A stretch of DNA of 64,000 nt, taken from the NCBI GenBank assembly GCA_009699875.1, contig WLNI01000001.1, positions 558,001-622,000 on the forward strand, read 5' to 3'. The notes under the pieces were generated by a model. That model was not told the origin of the DNA, searched no databases, and saw only the letters and a list, made by a program, of their open reading frames with translations. Below, piece after piece: positions 41,732 to 51,874 of this stretch. Position 1 is the stretch's first letter. Each line of letters opens with the position of its first letter. A program made the position numbers and the translations under genes. Source of the DNA: Actinomycetota bacterium (GTDB taxonomy: Bacteria > Actinomycetota > Acidimicrobiia > Acidimicrobiales > RAAP-2).

Positions 41732-42769
41732 TCAAACCCCGAGTTCTTTGAGGATCTCGCTCATCGTGGGCTCCACCGCTCTTGGGACCTCAATCTGGCT
41801 AATGGCCCGGTCAGGATCCTTCAGCCCGTTCCCGGTGAGCACACAGACCACGCGCGAGCCCTCCGGGACCCCCACCTTTAAAAGTCCAGCCACTGAGGCC
41901 GCGCTTGCAGGCTCGCAGAAGACTGATTCTTCGGAGGCCAAGAGGCGATATGCCTCAAGGATTTCGTCATCGGTCACCAAATCGATTTTCCCTCCAGAGG
42001 AATCTCGTGCTTCCTCGGCCTCTTTCCAACTCGCCGGCTTCCCGATGCGAATCGCCGTTGCGATCGTCTCTGGGTGTTCGACGGCGTGACCAAGAACAAT
42101 GGGGGCAGCGCCTGAGGCTTGGAATCCCATCATCTTTGGAAGTCGGCTTGCGTGGCCAGCGTCGTGATACTCGCGATACCCCTTCCAATAGGCCGTAATA
42201 TTTCCCGCGTTTCCCACCGGGATGAAGTGGAAATCTGGGGCATCCCCAAGGGCGTCAATGATCTCAAAGGCGCCCGTCTTCTGCCCTTCAATGCGATAGG
42301 GATTGATTGAGTTCACCACTGTTATGGGCGCGTGGCTGGGGAGTTCTCGCACCAGCTCTAACGCTTGGTCGAAGTTTCCGCGGATCTGGAGAACCGTTGC
42401 TCCATGAATCAGTGCTTGGGCTAGTTTCCCGAGTGCAATCGCGCCGTCAGGAATCAAAACCGCGCAGGTCAAACCAGCTCGCGCCGAATAGGCAGCCGCT
42501 GATGCCGAGGTATTCCCTGTCGACGCGCACACCACGGCTTTGGCGCCGTCTTCAACAGCCTTCGAGATGGCCATGGTCATTCCGCGGTCTTTAAACGAAC
42601 CTGTGGGGTTCGCTCCTTCCACCTTGAGAAAGACTTCAGCGTGAAGTCGTTCGGATAGATACGGCGCTTCCAGAAGAGGAGTGGCTCCCTCTAACAACGT
42701 CACGACGGGCGTCGCAGACGTAACCGGGAGGTACGCTCGGTACTCTTCAATCAGTCCCCGCCACGCCAC
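41732..42769 (-). CDS. thrC: Threonine synthase
   Basis: [25 protein letters not shown]-lysine motif; [17 protein letters not shown]. Confidence 0.93.
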   Translation of the reverse strand: MAWRGLIEEYRAYLPVTSATPVVTLLEGATPLLEAPYLSERLHAEVFLKVEGANPTGSFKDRGMTMAISKAVEDGAKAVVCASTGNTSASAAAYSARAGLTCAVLIPDGAIALGKLAQALIHGATVLQIRGNFDQALELVRELPSHAPITVVNSINPYRIEGQKTGAFEIIDALGDAPDFHFIPVGNAGNITAYWKGYREYHDAGHASRLPKMMGFQASGAAPIVLGHAVEHPETIATAIRIGKPASWKEAEEARDSSGGKIDLVTDDEILEAYRLLASEESVFCEPASAASVAGLLKVGVPEGSRVVCVLTGNGLKDPDRAISQIEVPRAVEPTMSEILKELGV

Positions 42770-44098
42770 TTAGGAGCCGTTACTTTCTTCGCTCGTCACA
42801 ACCCGGAGAATTCCTCCAACCGAATCGACGACATCGGAGCGTTCCAACTCCTGAATCGTCGCTGCCATGTCGCGTTCAGTTGCTTCATGCGTCAGGAAAA
42901 TTAGTCGCGCCTCGTCGTCGAGACCAACCTGTTCCATTGAGCGAATTGAAATATTGTGATCACCATAAATCTTGGCTACTTTCGCCAAGACGCCTGGTTG
43001 GTCAAGGACATCAAGCGAAATATAGAACGCGCTTCTCAGATCATCGATGCGAACTGCTTCGCGATCAAGACTGCGGACGGCCGCCGGGGCAGCCGTCTTG
43101 TTGACAAGATTTCGCGCTGCTTCAATGACGTCACCGAGGACCGCAGAAGCTGTTGGCATGCCACCCGCCCCTTGTCCATAAAGCATGAGAGGCCCAGCGG
43201 CGGCACCTTCGATGAAGACAGCGTTATAGGAGCCACCCACTTGAGCAAGCGGGTGGTCCAAAGGAACCATCGCTGGATGCACCCGCACAGAGATCTCCTT
43301 AGGACCAACTTTTTCAGCGATCGCTAAGAGTTTGATGGCATAGCCAAACTGTCGTGCAAATGCAATATCGACACTTCGTACCTTCGAAATACCCTCTCGA
43401 GAAACTCGTTCAAGGGGTATCTCACAGCCAAAGGCCAATCCGGCGAGAATTGCGGCTTTCGCTGCAGCGTCAAAACCTTCAACGTCAGCGGTGGGGTCGC
43501 GCTCGGCCAGACCACGTGCCATCGCTTCCGCGAGAACGTCAGCATATTCAGATCCCTCATCTGACATTTTGCTCAGGATGAAGTTGGTCGTCCCGTTCAC
43601 TATTCCCATCACTCGAGTAATTGACTCGCCGGCAAGTGACTCTCGGAGCGTTCGTATGACTGGAATTGCCCCCGCCACCGCTGCCTCGAAATTCAGATCC
43701 ACGCCGTTTGCTTCTGCGAGCGCACTGAGTTCTACACCGTGCTGCGCCAAAAGCTCCTTATTGGCTGAAACAACAGGTTTGCCAAGTTTCAGGGCGGATT
43801 CGATCAATTCTTTCGCTGGTTCGACTCCACCTATGAGTTCGACAACCATGTCAACGGAGTCATCACTCACAAGTTTTTGGGCGTTCTCTGTCATCAGCCC
43901 TGAAGGGAACCATGGTGCGCTCGAGCGGTCCCGTTTGAGATCGTTCACCGCTATCCCGACAATTTCAATTCGGATCCCACTTCGATCTGCAGTCTCTCCC
44001 GAGCGCGCTGGGTCACTCAGCAACTCAACGAGCGCTGCTCCCACGTTCCCGCAGCCCAGAATGGCCACACGGACAGGTGTCACTGATTCTTTCGGCAC
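42770..44098 (-). CDS. hom: Homoserine dehydrogenase
   Basis: VAILGCGNVGAALVELL; GIVNGTTNFILSKM; C-terminal ACT domain. Confidence 0.95.
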   Translation of the reverse strand: MPKESVTPVRVAILGCGNVGAALVELLSDPARSGETADRSGIRIEIVGIAVNDLKRDRSSAPWFPSGLMTENAQKLVSDDSVDMVVELIGGVEPAKELIESALKLGKPVVSANKELLAQHGVELSALAEANGVDLNFEAAVAGAIPVIRTLRESLAGESITRVMGIVNGTTNFILSKMSDEGSEYADVLAEAMARGLAERDPTADVEGFDAAAKAAILAGLAFGCEIPLERVSREGISKVRSVDIAFARQFGYAIKLLAIAEKVGPKEISVRVHPAMVPLDHPLAQVGGSYNAVFIEGAAAGPLMLYGQGAGGMPTASAVLGDVIEAARNLVNKTAAPAAVRSLDREAVRIDDLRSAFYISLDVLDQPGVLAKVAKIYGDHNISIRSMEQVGLDDEARLIFLTHEATERDMAATIQELERSDVVDSVGGILRVVTSEESNGS

Positions 44099-44143
44099 AC
44101 CTTCAACGCTACTCGGGCTTCAGCATCTCCTCGGAGGACTGGC

Positions 44144-45418
44144 TTAAGCGTCAAGGGCGCCGAGGTCTTCGACCGTCTCTCTTCGCACCACAACAGTGGC
44201 CTTGCCTCCACGAACAAAGATCACCGGAGGTCGAGGGACCTTGTTGTACGTCGATGCCATGGAGTATCCATAGGCCCCCGTCACCGGTGTGGCCACTAAA
44301 TCCCCGACGCTAAGCGCCCTGGGCACCCAGCCCTCGGGAACAATCACGTCGCCGCTTTCGCAGTGCTTTCCAACAATCCGCACACTTTGTTCACGGGCCA
44401 CCTCAACGTTCGCGGGATCGAACGCTTCGTAGCCCGCTCCGTAAAGAACAGGGCGAGGGTTATCGCTCATCCCCCCATCAACTGCCATGTAGGTCCGGAT
44501 GTCTGGAAGGACTTTGATTGTTCCCACCCGATAGATCGTGACCGCGGCTTGCGCCACGATTGCACGGCCGGGCTCTGCGGTCACGACAACTTCGTCTCCA
44601 ACGCCAGCCGAACGCAGCGCACCATGGACAGCGTCAGCCCACTCACTGATTGATGGGGCGATTTCACCGTTTAAATAGGCGACGCCAAGTCCTCCCCCGA
44701 CGCACAACTCGCGCAGCCCTAATGGAACAAAGAAACTCGCCAGGATCTCCGATGCCTGCGCGAAGGAATCCACATCGAAGACTTGACTTCCAATGTGAGC
44801 ATGAATCCCCGCTAGGTCAACGTGCTTCATTGCCTCAAGGCGAGTAACCGCTCTCTGTGCAGCCCCTGACGCGATAGAAAAACCAAATTTAGAATCTTCC
44901 TGACCCGTCTTGATGAATTCATGGGTGTGGGCCTCTACTCCTGGCGTGACACGAAGCAGGACGGTGGCCTGAAGTTCTGCGCTCACCAGTCGTTCGAGAC
45001 GATCAATCTCATCTTCAGAGTCGATGATGATAAGCCGCACACCTGTTTCGAGCGCCAAGAGAATTTCAGCTCCAGACTTATTGTTTCCATGAAGAACGAT
45101 TTGATTTCCTTGCGCCCCAGCTCGGAGCGCGCTGTAAAGTTCGCCTGCTGTCGCAACATCAAGACACATGCCCTCTTCGAGCGCCACGCGTGCCATTGCA
45201 GTGCAGAGAAATGCCTTCGTTGCATAGGCCACACCCGGGCCAAACGCGCGAACCGCTTCTCGACAACGAATGCGTAGGTGCTCTTCGTCATAAATGAACA
45301 GCGGCGTTCCATACTCTTCGGCCAGTGTGATGACGTCACATCCTCCAAGAACCAAATGACCATTTGAAGAGACCTCTGCCGTCAGAGGGAGGAGACTTTG
45401 CTCAATTGGCGAGACCAT
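44144..45418 (-). CDS. lysA: Diaminopimelate decarboxylase
   Basis: VAYATKAFLCTAMAR; GIHAHIGSQVFD; EPGRAIVAQA; CESGDVI. Confidence 0.95.
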   Translation of the reverse strand: MVSPIEQSLLPLTAEVSSNGHLVLGGCDVITLAEEYGTPLFIYDEEHLRIRCREAVRAFGPGVAYATKAFLCTAMARVALEEGMCLDVATAGELYSALRAGAQGNQIVLHGNNKSGAEILLALETGVRLIIIDSEDEIDRLERLVSAELQATVLLRVTPGVEAHTHEFIKTGQEDSKFGFSIASGAAQRAVTRLEAMKHVDLAGIHAHIGSQVFDVDSFAQASEILASFFVPLGLRELCVGGGLGVAYLNGEIAPSISEWADAVHGALRSAGVGDEVVVTAEPGRAIVAQAAVTIYRVGTIKVLPDIRTYMAVDGGMSDNPRPVLYGAGYEAFDPANVEVAREQSVRIVGKHCESGDVIVPEGWVPRALSVGDLVATPVTGAYGYSMASTYNKVPRPPVIFVRGGKATVVVRRETVEDLGALDA

Positions 45419-45487
45419 GGCCCTAAGCGTAGGTGGCGCGTCGCCCTCAGGGTGAAGCTTCTTCGGCGGCTACCATGGCCTCTGTTC

Positions 45488-45563
45488 GCCTCTGTAGCTC
45501 AGCGGATAGAGCACTGGCTTCCGAAGCCAGGTGTCGGGGGTTCAAGTCCCTCCAGGGGCACCA
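45488..45563 (+). tRNA. tRNA-Arg (anticodon CCG), CCA encoded
   Basis: GCCTCTGTAGCTCAGCGGATAGAGC...CTGGC TTCCGAA GCCAG...GGTTCAAGTCC...CAGGGGCACCA cloverleaf. Confidence 0.95.
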
Positions 45564-45585
45564 CTCGCCGTGAGCGCACAGAGCC

Positions 45586-46329
45586 TTAGCGATCGGGAAA
45601 TACCTGCCACTTCTCGTCTCGGCGCAGGATGGCCAGGCTGCCGAAGAGGACAAGTGCGACCAAGCCTGCAAACAAGACAAGTGACCAGCGATATGAGGTG
45701 TGCACAATCAAAAGTGCCGCAATGAGCGCTCCCACGATCCGAGTCACGATCGAGAGAACCCTCCGCAAAGTGGTTTTCAAGGGAGCCGTGGTGATCTCTG
45801 CTGCAAGCTGTGTCGCAACAGCGGTGATGTAGGTCGTTGAAATATTGGCAACCTTCATCCGTTGCTGTGACGCACTCTGAAGGCCCATCGCGCTACCCAG
45901 GAAAATTGTTATCACCATTGAAGGGAATCGAGAAGGAAGTCCGCTATCTACGAATGTGACAGCCAGTGCCGCAAGCGCCAATACCAACTCAGCAATCGTC
46001 ATTTTCAATAAGTATCGAGAGCGCGAACGGCGAGGTGTTTTTGAGATGAATCCAACGACTCCCGCAACCCCCAAAAATGAGAGCGTTGCTGCCACGGTGT
46101 TGATCAAAGAGATGCCCTGGACTCCCCCGAGGCCCAGCCCCAGCACGACGAAGTTTCCAGTCATGTTTGCAACGAAAGTCCGACCGAGAATCAAGAAACT
46201 CACGGCATCGGCGACGCCTGCCGCTAAGGCAAGAATGCCAAGCAACATCGGTAAGGGTCCGTCGTGGATATCTTCGGTCCACCACCGAACGAAAATATTT
46301 GTGGCGCTGCGCTTGTTATGTGGGCTCAC
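45586..46329 (-). CDS. YoaK-type (DUF1275) membrane protein
   Basis: LALAAGVADAVSFLILGRTFVANMTGNFVVLG; GSAMGLQSASQQRM. Confidence 0.85.
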   Translation of the reverse strand: MSPHNKRSATNIFVRWWTEDIHDGPLPMLLGILALAAGVADAVSFLILGRTFVANMTGNFVVLGLGLGGVQGISLINTVAATLSFLGVAGVVGFISKTPRRSRSRYLLKMTIAELVLALAALAVTFVDSGLPSRFPSMVITIFLGSAMGLQSASQQRMKVANISTTYITAVATQLAAEITTAPLKTTLRRVLSIVTRIVGALIAALLIVHTSYRWSLVLFAGLVALVLFGSLAILRRDEKWQVFPDR

Positions 46330-46332
46330 AAC

Positions 46333-46941
46333 CTACCCGATAGCAATTTCAAGATCCCTTGAGAACGTTTCGTAGTGTCCCCCTGGGAGATACGACTCTG
46401 GAATTTCATCGATCGCGTCATAGCGATCAACGTCAAAAACATTTGAGGACTGAATTGACTCTTCTTGGGCCACGCCAACAAGTGTCAACTCTTTTGCCGT
46501 TGCAAACGCATCCTTCGTTGACGAAGCCAACGTTGCGAGCACGCTTCGATCAACACGGCCAATGAGGGCATACGTCACACCGCTCGAAGACTCCCCGATG
46601 AGGTGGGCCACCATTGCGTGATGCTTCCCGTCATCGATGCCATAGACCGTCAAGTCACCCGAACCAAAAACCTCCCTGACGCGATCATGGCGTTCATCAT
46701 GAGGGAGGAGATGCCATTGAATATGCCGACGATCTTTCATCGCCCAGAGAGCACCTGGAGGAATATTCCCTTCAGGCTCGTCCTCTTGCAACGGCGTTGA
46801 TTGATCAGCCCCAACTAATGGCTCTGGAGCGATGAGCGAGTCATTGTCCAAAATGATGTCACCAGGCTTCGGCCGATCTCCAGAAGAAGACGAAACCGCT
46901 TCACCCCATTCATGTTCATTGTCCTTGGGTTCCTTGCTCAT
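46333..46941 (-). CDS. Hypothetical protein
   Basis: 202-aa ORF with acidic N-terminus; no family recognised. Confidence 0.55.
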   Translation of the reverse strand: MSKEPKDNEHEWGEAVSSSSGDRPKPGDIILDNDSLIAPEPLVGADQSTPLQEDEPEGNIPPGALWAMKDRRHIQWHLLPHDERHDRVREVFGSGDLTVYGIDDGKHHAMVAHLIGESSSGVTYALIGRVDRSVLATLASSTKDAFATAKELTLVGVAQEESIQSSNVFDVDRYDAIDEIPESYLPGGHYETFSRDLEIAIG

Positions 46942-47134
46942 TACTACTCCTTCTGGCAGGCATTCAGAGGCGTGTTCGTAGCCACGACCCTAGTGCCCAA
47001 TCGATCACAATTCAGAATTTCTCACACCAAGAAAGGGTCTTCATGGTTCAACGCCTCCTCGAGAGGCTGGGGATTCTCAGTGTCTCTGCGGCTATGCCAT
47101 AAAAAAGTGACGGGGAGGGGTTACATTCAGCACT

Positions 47135-47698
47135 ATGAGCAATCGCTTCCTTCCCGTCTCACTTTTCGCCGTCGCTATCTTTCTTGGCGCGTGTGGGTCA
47201 TCCTCAACTTCTTCGTCCTCATCAACAACGACTTCAACGGGCAAATCAGCCACCACTTCGACCACGTCGACGTCGTCGCCACCTTCTGCAAAGACCACAA
47301 GTTGCAAGACAAGCGACCTCACAATTACCGTTGGGCCTTCTCAAGGAGCTGCAGGACACGTCTACATCCCAATTCTCTTTCAAAATACTGGGGCGAGTTC
47401 GTGCACCATCGACGGCTTCCCTCAAGTCGCCGGCACAAATAGCAGCGGACAACAAGTTACCCAAGCCGCTCATTCGTCGGGGACACCTTCCACGGTGGTT
47501 CTCCCGGTGAAGGCATTTTCTTCTGCGACCCTGACTGCGATAAATGTGCCGAGTGGGAACGAAACCTCGTGCACCAACTTCGCTGGCCTCAACGTGACAC
47601 CCCCAGACAACACCACGGGCGTCTCAATCACCGTCCAAACCCCAGGATGCGCTGGCTTGAGCGTCTCACCGGTCGTGGCCGGCACAAGCGGGCAATAA
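47135..47698 (+). CDS. DUF4232-like lipoprotein with S/T-rich linker
   Basis: Lipobox FLGAC|GSS; CKTSDLTITVGPSQGAAGHVYIPILFQNTGASSCTIDGFPQV. Confidence 0.8.
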   Translation: MSNRFLPVSLFAVAIFLGACGSSSTSSSSSTTTSTGKSATTSTTSTSSPPSAKTTSCKTSDLTITVGPSQGAAGHVYIPILFQNTGASSCTIDGFPQVAGTNSSGQQVTQAAHSSGTPSTVVLPVKAFSSATLTAINVPSGNETSCTNFAGLNVTPPDNTTGVSITVQTPGCAGLSVSPVVAGTSGQ

Positions 47699-47762
47699 AC
47701 CCGCGAACTCGAGCCATTGCGTCGGGGGGTTTTGGGGACAGAACTCTCGCTAGCCTGGAGAA

Positions 47763-48719
47763 ATGGTCGACACCTTGGTCCCACCCCTACGCGATCGCCC
47801 TGAAGTGTTACCGAGTGAGCGACTTCTTGAAAATGGCATGCTCGCAGGAGATTTACGTGGCGACTTCAGAAGAATTGCGGACGCAAGAAATGCGCTGAGC
47901 GTGGTTGCTCTCTGGGCTGGGGTCATTCTTTTATGTGGGCTTTCTGCATGGCTCAAGCTGTGGTGGGTTGTTCTCCTTGCTTTTTTGTTGATGGGGCCAA
48001 TTCATGTCCGGTTTGCAATCTTGATGCATGAAGCAGCACACAAACTGCTCTTTTCAAAGAAACGACTCAATGATTTCGTCGGCACATGGCTGATTGCCTA
48101 CCCAGCATTCGTTCCAATCACTCTCTATCGTCGCGGTCATCTTTCTCACCATCGAGATGAGTTTGGACCTGATGAACCTGATATGGGTTTCTATCAGGGC
48201 TATCCCTGTGAACCCTCGGATCTTCGTCGGCGTCTCCTTCGAGACGCGTTGGGAATTTCAGGTTGGAAAAATTTCTGGGCATTATTGCGAGCAACGAAGA
48301 CAGCGCAAGGAAGAAACATTGCCGTCCCAATTCTTCTTATTCAGTTGGGACTTTGGGCAGGTTCTTGGATCGCAACTGGCGAGTGGTGGATCTACCCCTT
48401 GTTGTGGTGGCTTCCGTGGATGACACAGTGGAGAGTGCTGAACCGGCTCCGTGCGATCGGTGAGCACGGCGGGATGGAAAGAAGCGGTGACCGGCGAGCG
48501 ACGACTCATAATGTGAGCCAACACCTTCTTGCTCGATTCTGGTTTGTTCCCTATAACACCGGCTGGCATTTGGCACACCATGTTGATATGGGAATCCCAT
48601 GGAGGAATCTTCCCCGGTATCACGCTGAATTGGTTGCCTCTGGTTACGTGACCGATGCCATCACGTATCGGAGTTACCTCTCGCTCTGGAAAGCAGCGAC
48701 TGCCGCATCAGCTAGGTGA
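47763..48719 (+). CDS. Membrane fatty-acid desaturase family protein
   Basis: Histidine boxes HEAAH, GHLSHH, HLAHH. Confidence 0.85.
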   Translation: MVDTLVPPLRDRPEVLPSERLLENGMLAGDLRGDFRRIADARNALSVVALWAGVILLCGLSAWLKLWWVVLLAFLLMGPIHVRFAILMHEAAHKLLFSKKRLNDFVGTWLIAYPAFVPITLYRRGHLSHHRDEFGPDEPDMGFYQGYPCEPSDLRRRLLRDALGISGWKNFWALLRATKTAQGRNIAVPILLIQLGLWAGSWIATGEWWIYPLLWWLPWMTQWRVLNRLRAIGEHGGMERSGDRRATTHNVSQHLLARFWFVPYNTGWHLAHHVDMGIPWRNLPRYHAELVASGYVTDAITYRSYLSLWKAATAASAR

Positions 48720-48720
48720 T

Positions 48721-49503
48721 TCACGTCGCCGTCATTCCACCATCGACTGGCAACGCAGTTCCGGTGACACCGCTCGATGCTTCTGATGCGAGCCAGCCAA
48801 TGAGTGCTGCAGGCTCCTGCGGGGTGAGAAGCCGCCCAATAAGTTGATGGTTTGCGAACTCTTCGGGTGAATCCAAGCCGTAAAGTTTGGCCGACGCTCC
48901 GAGCATGGAAGTATCCGTTGACCCAGGACAGATGGCATTGACCGTGATGCCTGTACCTGCGACATCACTCGCCAAACCTTTCACCAAACCGATGACACCG
49001 TGTTTTGCGGCAACGTATGCCGCTGCATTATGGACGCCGATCAGACCCGCTGCCGAGGACACGGCAATCATCCGTCCGTGTTCGACCGGAGACGAGACCA
49101 ATCTTGACGCAACCGCGTCGAAGAGTCGCCGAGTCCCATGCAGGTTGATATCGATCACTGTGTCATAGGCAGCGTCATCCATCTCCCAAAGCGGAACCCC
49201 GCCAGCGATGAAGCCAGCACACGCCACGCCAACATCGAGTCCACCAAACTGCTCGACCGCTGTTTCTACCGCCAATGCCATGTCAGATGCTGATCGGACA
49301 TCTCCAACCAGGGCCAATGCGTGCGAGCCATGTCGACTCACTACATGATCAAGTTCTTGTTTTGTCGCCAACGCATAGGGGATCGATGGATCATCTCGGC
49401 AGCGATCAACTGCGACAACCGACATACCTTGTGCCACGAGATTGTCTACGACGGCCGCCCCAATCCCTCGTGCGGCCCCGGTCACAATGGCAACTCGACT
49501 CAT
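48721..49503 (-). CDS. SDR oxidoreductase of the mycofactocin-associated type
   Basis: VAIVTGAARGIGAAVVDNLVAQGMSVVAVDRCRDDPSIPYALATKQELD; adjacent to mftE. Confidence 0.78.
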   Translation of the reverse strand: MSRVAIVTGAARGIGAAVVDNLVAQGMSVVAVDRCRDDPSIPYALATKQELDHVVSRHGSHALALVGDVRSASDMALAVETAVEQFGGLDVGVACAGFIAGGVPLWEMDDAAYDTVIDINLHGTRRLFDAVASRLVSSPVEHGRMIAVSSAAGLIGVHNAAAYVAAKHGVIGLVKGLASDVAGTGITVNAICPGSTDTSMLGASAKLYGLDSPEEFANHQLIGRLLTPQEPAALIGWLASEASSGVTGTALPVDGGMTAT

Positions 49504-50195
49504 TGGTCAAACCTCTTCTCGATAGTGGTGAGCAACTGCGATGTCAGTGTGGCGAACAACGCTTCTCCCTCTTTGCGAGATGCACCCCTCGGATCACCCA
49601 GCACACCATTGTCGCTCACACTCTTGACTCCATGCTCACGTAGTGACTCCATGATCTCGCTCAATGGAGCCACCTGTCCAGTAATCCCCTCAAATTCGCC
49701 GACTCCCTCTGGCCAAAGCCAGAGAAGGAGTGACGTCTCACTCCGACCAGCATGGGCGTCCCCGCCTTCAATCGAGGGCGAAAAACAACACAGTGCATCG
49801 CCTTCGTGCCGCGCCAACTTCTCGGTCGTCGCGAGTGCCGACGCGTTTCCCCCGTGACCAGAGACAAAAACCACCCCTTGGAATGATCGACGAGCTGATC
49901 GAACGACTTCGGTTAACAACGCCGCAAGTGCTTCTGTCCCAATAGAGAGCGTCCCTGGAAAATCTTGGTGCTCGCCACTCGACCCAAGCGAAATTGTCGG
50001 CCCCATCACGAGATCGTTTCGAAGATCGCACGCCCGCTCGCAGAGGCTCTCCGCTATCAAGGTGTCGGTCCCAAGAGGGAGGTGAGGTCCGTGTTGCTCG
50101 CACGACCCAACTGCCATGATCAGTATGTGATCGGGGCTCGCTGCCACATCCATCCAGGTTCTTCTCGCTAATACCTGCGAATCACCTGGCGCCAT
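49500..50195 (-). CDS. mftE: Mycofactocin system creatininase-family peptidase MftE
   Basis: GSCEQHGPHLPLGTDTLIAE; SSGEHQDFPGTLSIG; FVSGHGGN; cluster context. Confidence 0.9.
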   Translation of the reverse strand: MAPGDSQVLARRTWMDVAASPDHILIMAVGSCEQHGPHLPLGTDTLIAESLCERACDLRNDLVMGPTISLGSSGEHQDFPGTLSIGTEALAALLTEVVRSARRSFQGVVFVSGHGGNASALATTEKLARHEGDALCCFSPSIEGGDAHAGRSETSLLLWLWPEGVGEFEGITGQVAPLSEIMESLREHGVKSVSDNGVLGDPRGASRKEGEALFATLTSQLLTTIEKRFDQ

Positions 50196-50198
50196 GGC

Positions 50199-51326
50199 TC
50201 AAGCAGAACTGGTCAGTCGCAACGGCACGCGTGATGAGTGGTCAACAGCGGGCCCAGGACGCAACGAAACAGGGACTGATGCCATCGCCGTCTCTCCATG
50301 CCCAAACACACATTCGGGGTCAGGTCCATCAAGTGGGATGCCCGTAAAGAACTTCGCAGCCATGCAGCCGCCTTGACACGCGTCGTATGACCCACATGAT
50401 GCGCATGCACCCGCGCTCGAGGGTTCTCTCAGAGACGTAAACAATTCGGAGTCTCGCCACACTGAGGTGAAGCCTCCACCATCTCGTACGTTTCCTGCTT
50501 TGAATTCGTCATGAATCACGAAGGGGCAGGCGTAAACATCGCCTACTGGGTCAATCAAACACACCACTCGGCCTGCGCCACAGAGGTTCAGCCCGTCGAG
50601 AGACTCTCCTAACGCAGAGAGGTGAAAAAACGAGTCGCCAGTGAGGACATTGGGGTGATCAAGGAGCCATGCATACAGTTCGCGCTGTTGAACAGCGGTG
50701 GGGTGGAGTTGGTCCCATGTATCGACTCCTCTCCCGGAAGGACGAAGGCGAGTTAAACGAAGTTGCGCACCGTATCGATCGGCAAGATCTTGGAACTGTT
50801 CGATTTGGGGAATATTTTGCCTCGTCATGACCACTGAAATTTTGAACTCTCCAAAATTCGCTTCGGCAAGATTATCCATCGCTCTCGTCGCAGCAGCGAA
50901 TGAACCAGTTCCTCGAACTGCGTCGTTCGTTGCCGCATCAGCCCCGTCGACGGAAATCTGAACGTCGACGTACTCAGTCTCGGCAAGACGTTTTGCTCGA
51001 ACCTTGTCGAGCCGAGTTCCGTTCGTCGAGAATTTGACACCGACCCCTCGATCAACTGCGTGATCGAGCAGCTCGAAGAAGTCCTGTCGCACAAGCGGCT
51101 CGCCTCCACCCACGTTGACATAGAAAATCTTCAATTCAGCCATCTCGTCAATAAGTGCAAGCGCTTCAGCGGTTGAAAGTTCGTTGGGATCACGTCGCCC
51201 AGAACTCGAAAGACAGTGGATGCACGCCAAGTTGCACGCATACGTCAATTCCCAGGTCAAGCAGATCGGTGCTTGGAGCCCAAGCTTGAAGCGATCACGC
51301 AATGTTGGTTGTGTTTCAACGGACAC
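50199..51326 (-). CDS. mftC: Mycofactocin radical SAM maturase MftC
   Basis: WELTYACNLACIHCLSSSGRRDP (CX3CX2C) and SPASM-type Cys-rich C-terminus; adjacent to mftA/mftB. Confidence 0.93.
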   Translation of the reverse strand: MSVETQPTLRDRFKLGLQAPICLTWELTYACNLACIHCLSSSGRRDPNELSTAEALALIDEMAELKIFYVNVGGGEPLVRQDFFELLDHAVDRGVGVKFSTNGTRLDKVRAKRLAETEYVDVQISVDGADAATNDAVRGTGSFAAATRAMDNLAEANFGEFKISVVMTRQNIPQIEQFQDLADRYGAQLRLTRLRPSGRGVDTWDQLHPTAVQQRELYAWLLDHPNVLTGDSFFHLSALGESLDGLNLCGAGRVVCLIDPVGDVYACPFVIHDEFKAGNVRDGGGFTSVWRDSELFTSLREPSSAGACASCGSYDACQGGCMAAKFFTGIPLDGPDPECVFGHGETAMASVPVSLRPGPAVDHSSRVPLRLTSSA

Positions 51327-51606
51327 CGATAACCTCCGATGTTGCTAAGCGTGCCAATGCTGCTTCGTACTGCCCTGCCTGTCCTTCTCCAACCGTCGCG
51401 ATGATTGCCCCAGATGCGGACTCGTAGTCTTCCAATACTTTCACCAACTCGACGAGTGGTCGGGACTTCAAAAAGACAAGCCGACGATTCCCATAGTGAT
51501 AGGCCAACGCGCCGAACTCTTCATCTCGAAGGGCGACTCTCTCGTCGAGACGCCACGCAAGCGTCGGATCGAACGTTGTCGAAGACGCTTTGTTGTTTTC
51601 TGACAC
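51316..51606 (-). CDS. mftB: Mycofactocin precursor-binding protein MftB (RRE-type)
   Basis: WRLDERVALRDEEFGALAYHYGNRRLVFLKSRPLVELVKVLEDY; GTG start at 51606 avoids overlapping mftA. Confidence 0.88.
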   Translation of the reverse strand: MSENNKASSTTFDPTLAWRLDERVALRDEEFGALAYHYGNRRLVFLKSRPLVELVKVLEDYESASGAIIATVGEGQAGQYEAALARLATSEVIGVR

Positions 51607-51610
51607 GGGT

Positions 51611-51730
51611 TTAGTAGACCCCGCACATTCCATCAATAGATACTTCCTCGACTAAGAGATCCTCGACAATCTCATCGTTCTCTCCGGAATTTTCGTTGAC
51701 CTCTGAGACTGTGGTGGTTGGATCTTGCAT
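51611..51730 (-). CDS. mftA: Mycofactocin precursor peptide MftA (39 aa), missing from the ORF track
   Basis: MQDPTTTVSEVNENSGENDEIVEDLLVEEVSIDGMCGVY*; ends in canonical IDGMCGVY; AAGGAG 6 nt upstream of ATG. Confidence 0.96.
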   Translation of the reverse strand: MQDPTTTVSEVNENSGENDEIVEDLLVEEVSIDGMCGVY

Positions 51731-51874
51731 GGTGATCTCCTTGGCTTTCAAAGTAGGTACCTCTATTGTCGCACCTGGTGCTCAATGTACGATACTCACT
51801 CCTTGGGCCCGTGAGACGCCATCTCTTCGGGGCGAAACCACGGCATTCTCCAGGGGGCCATTCTCTTTGGCAGG

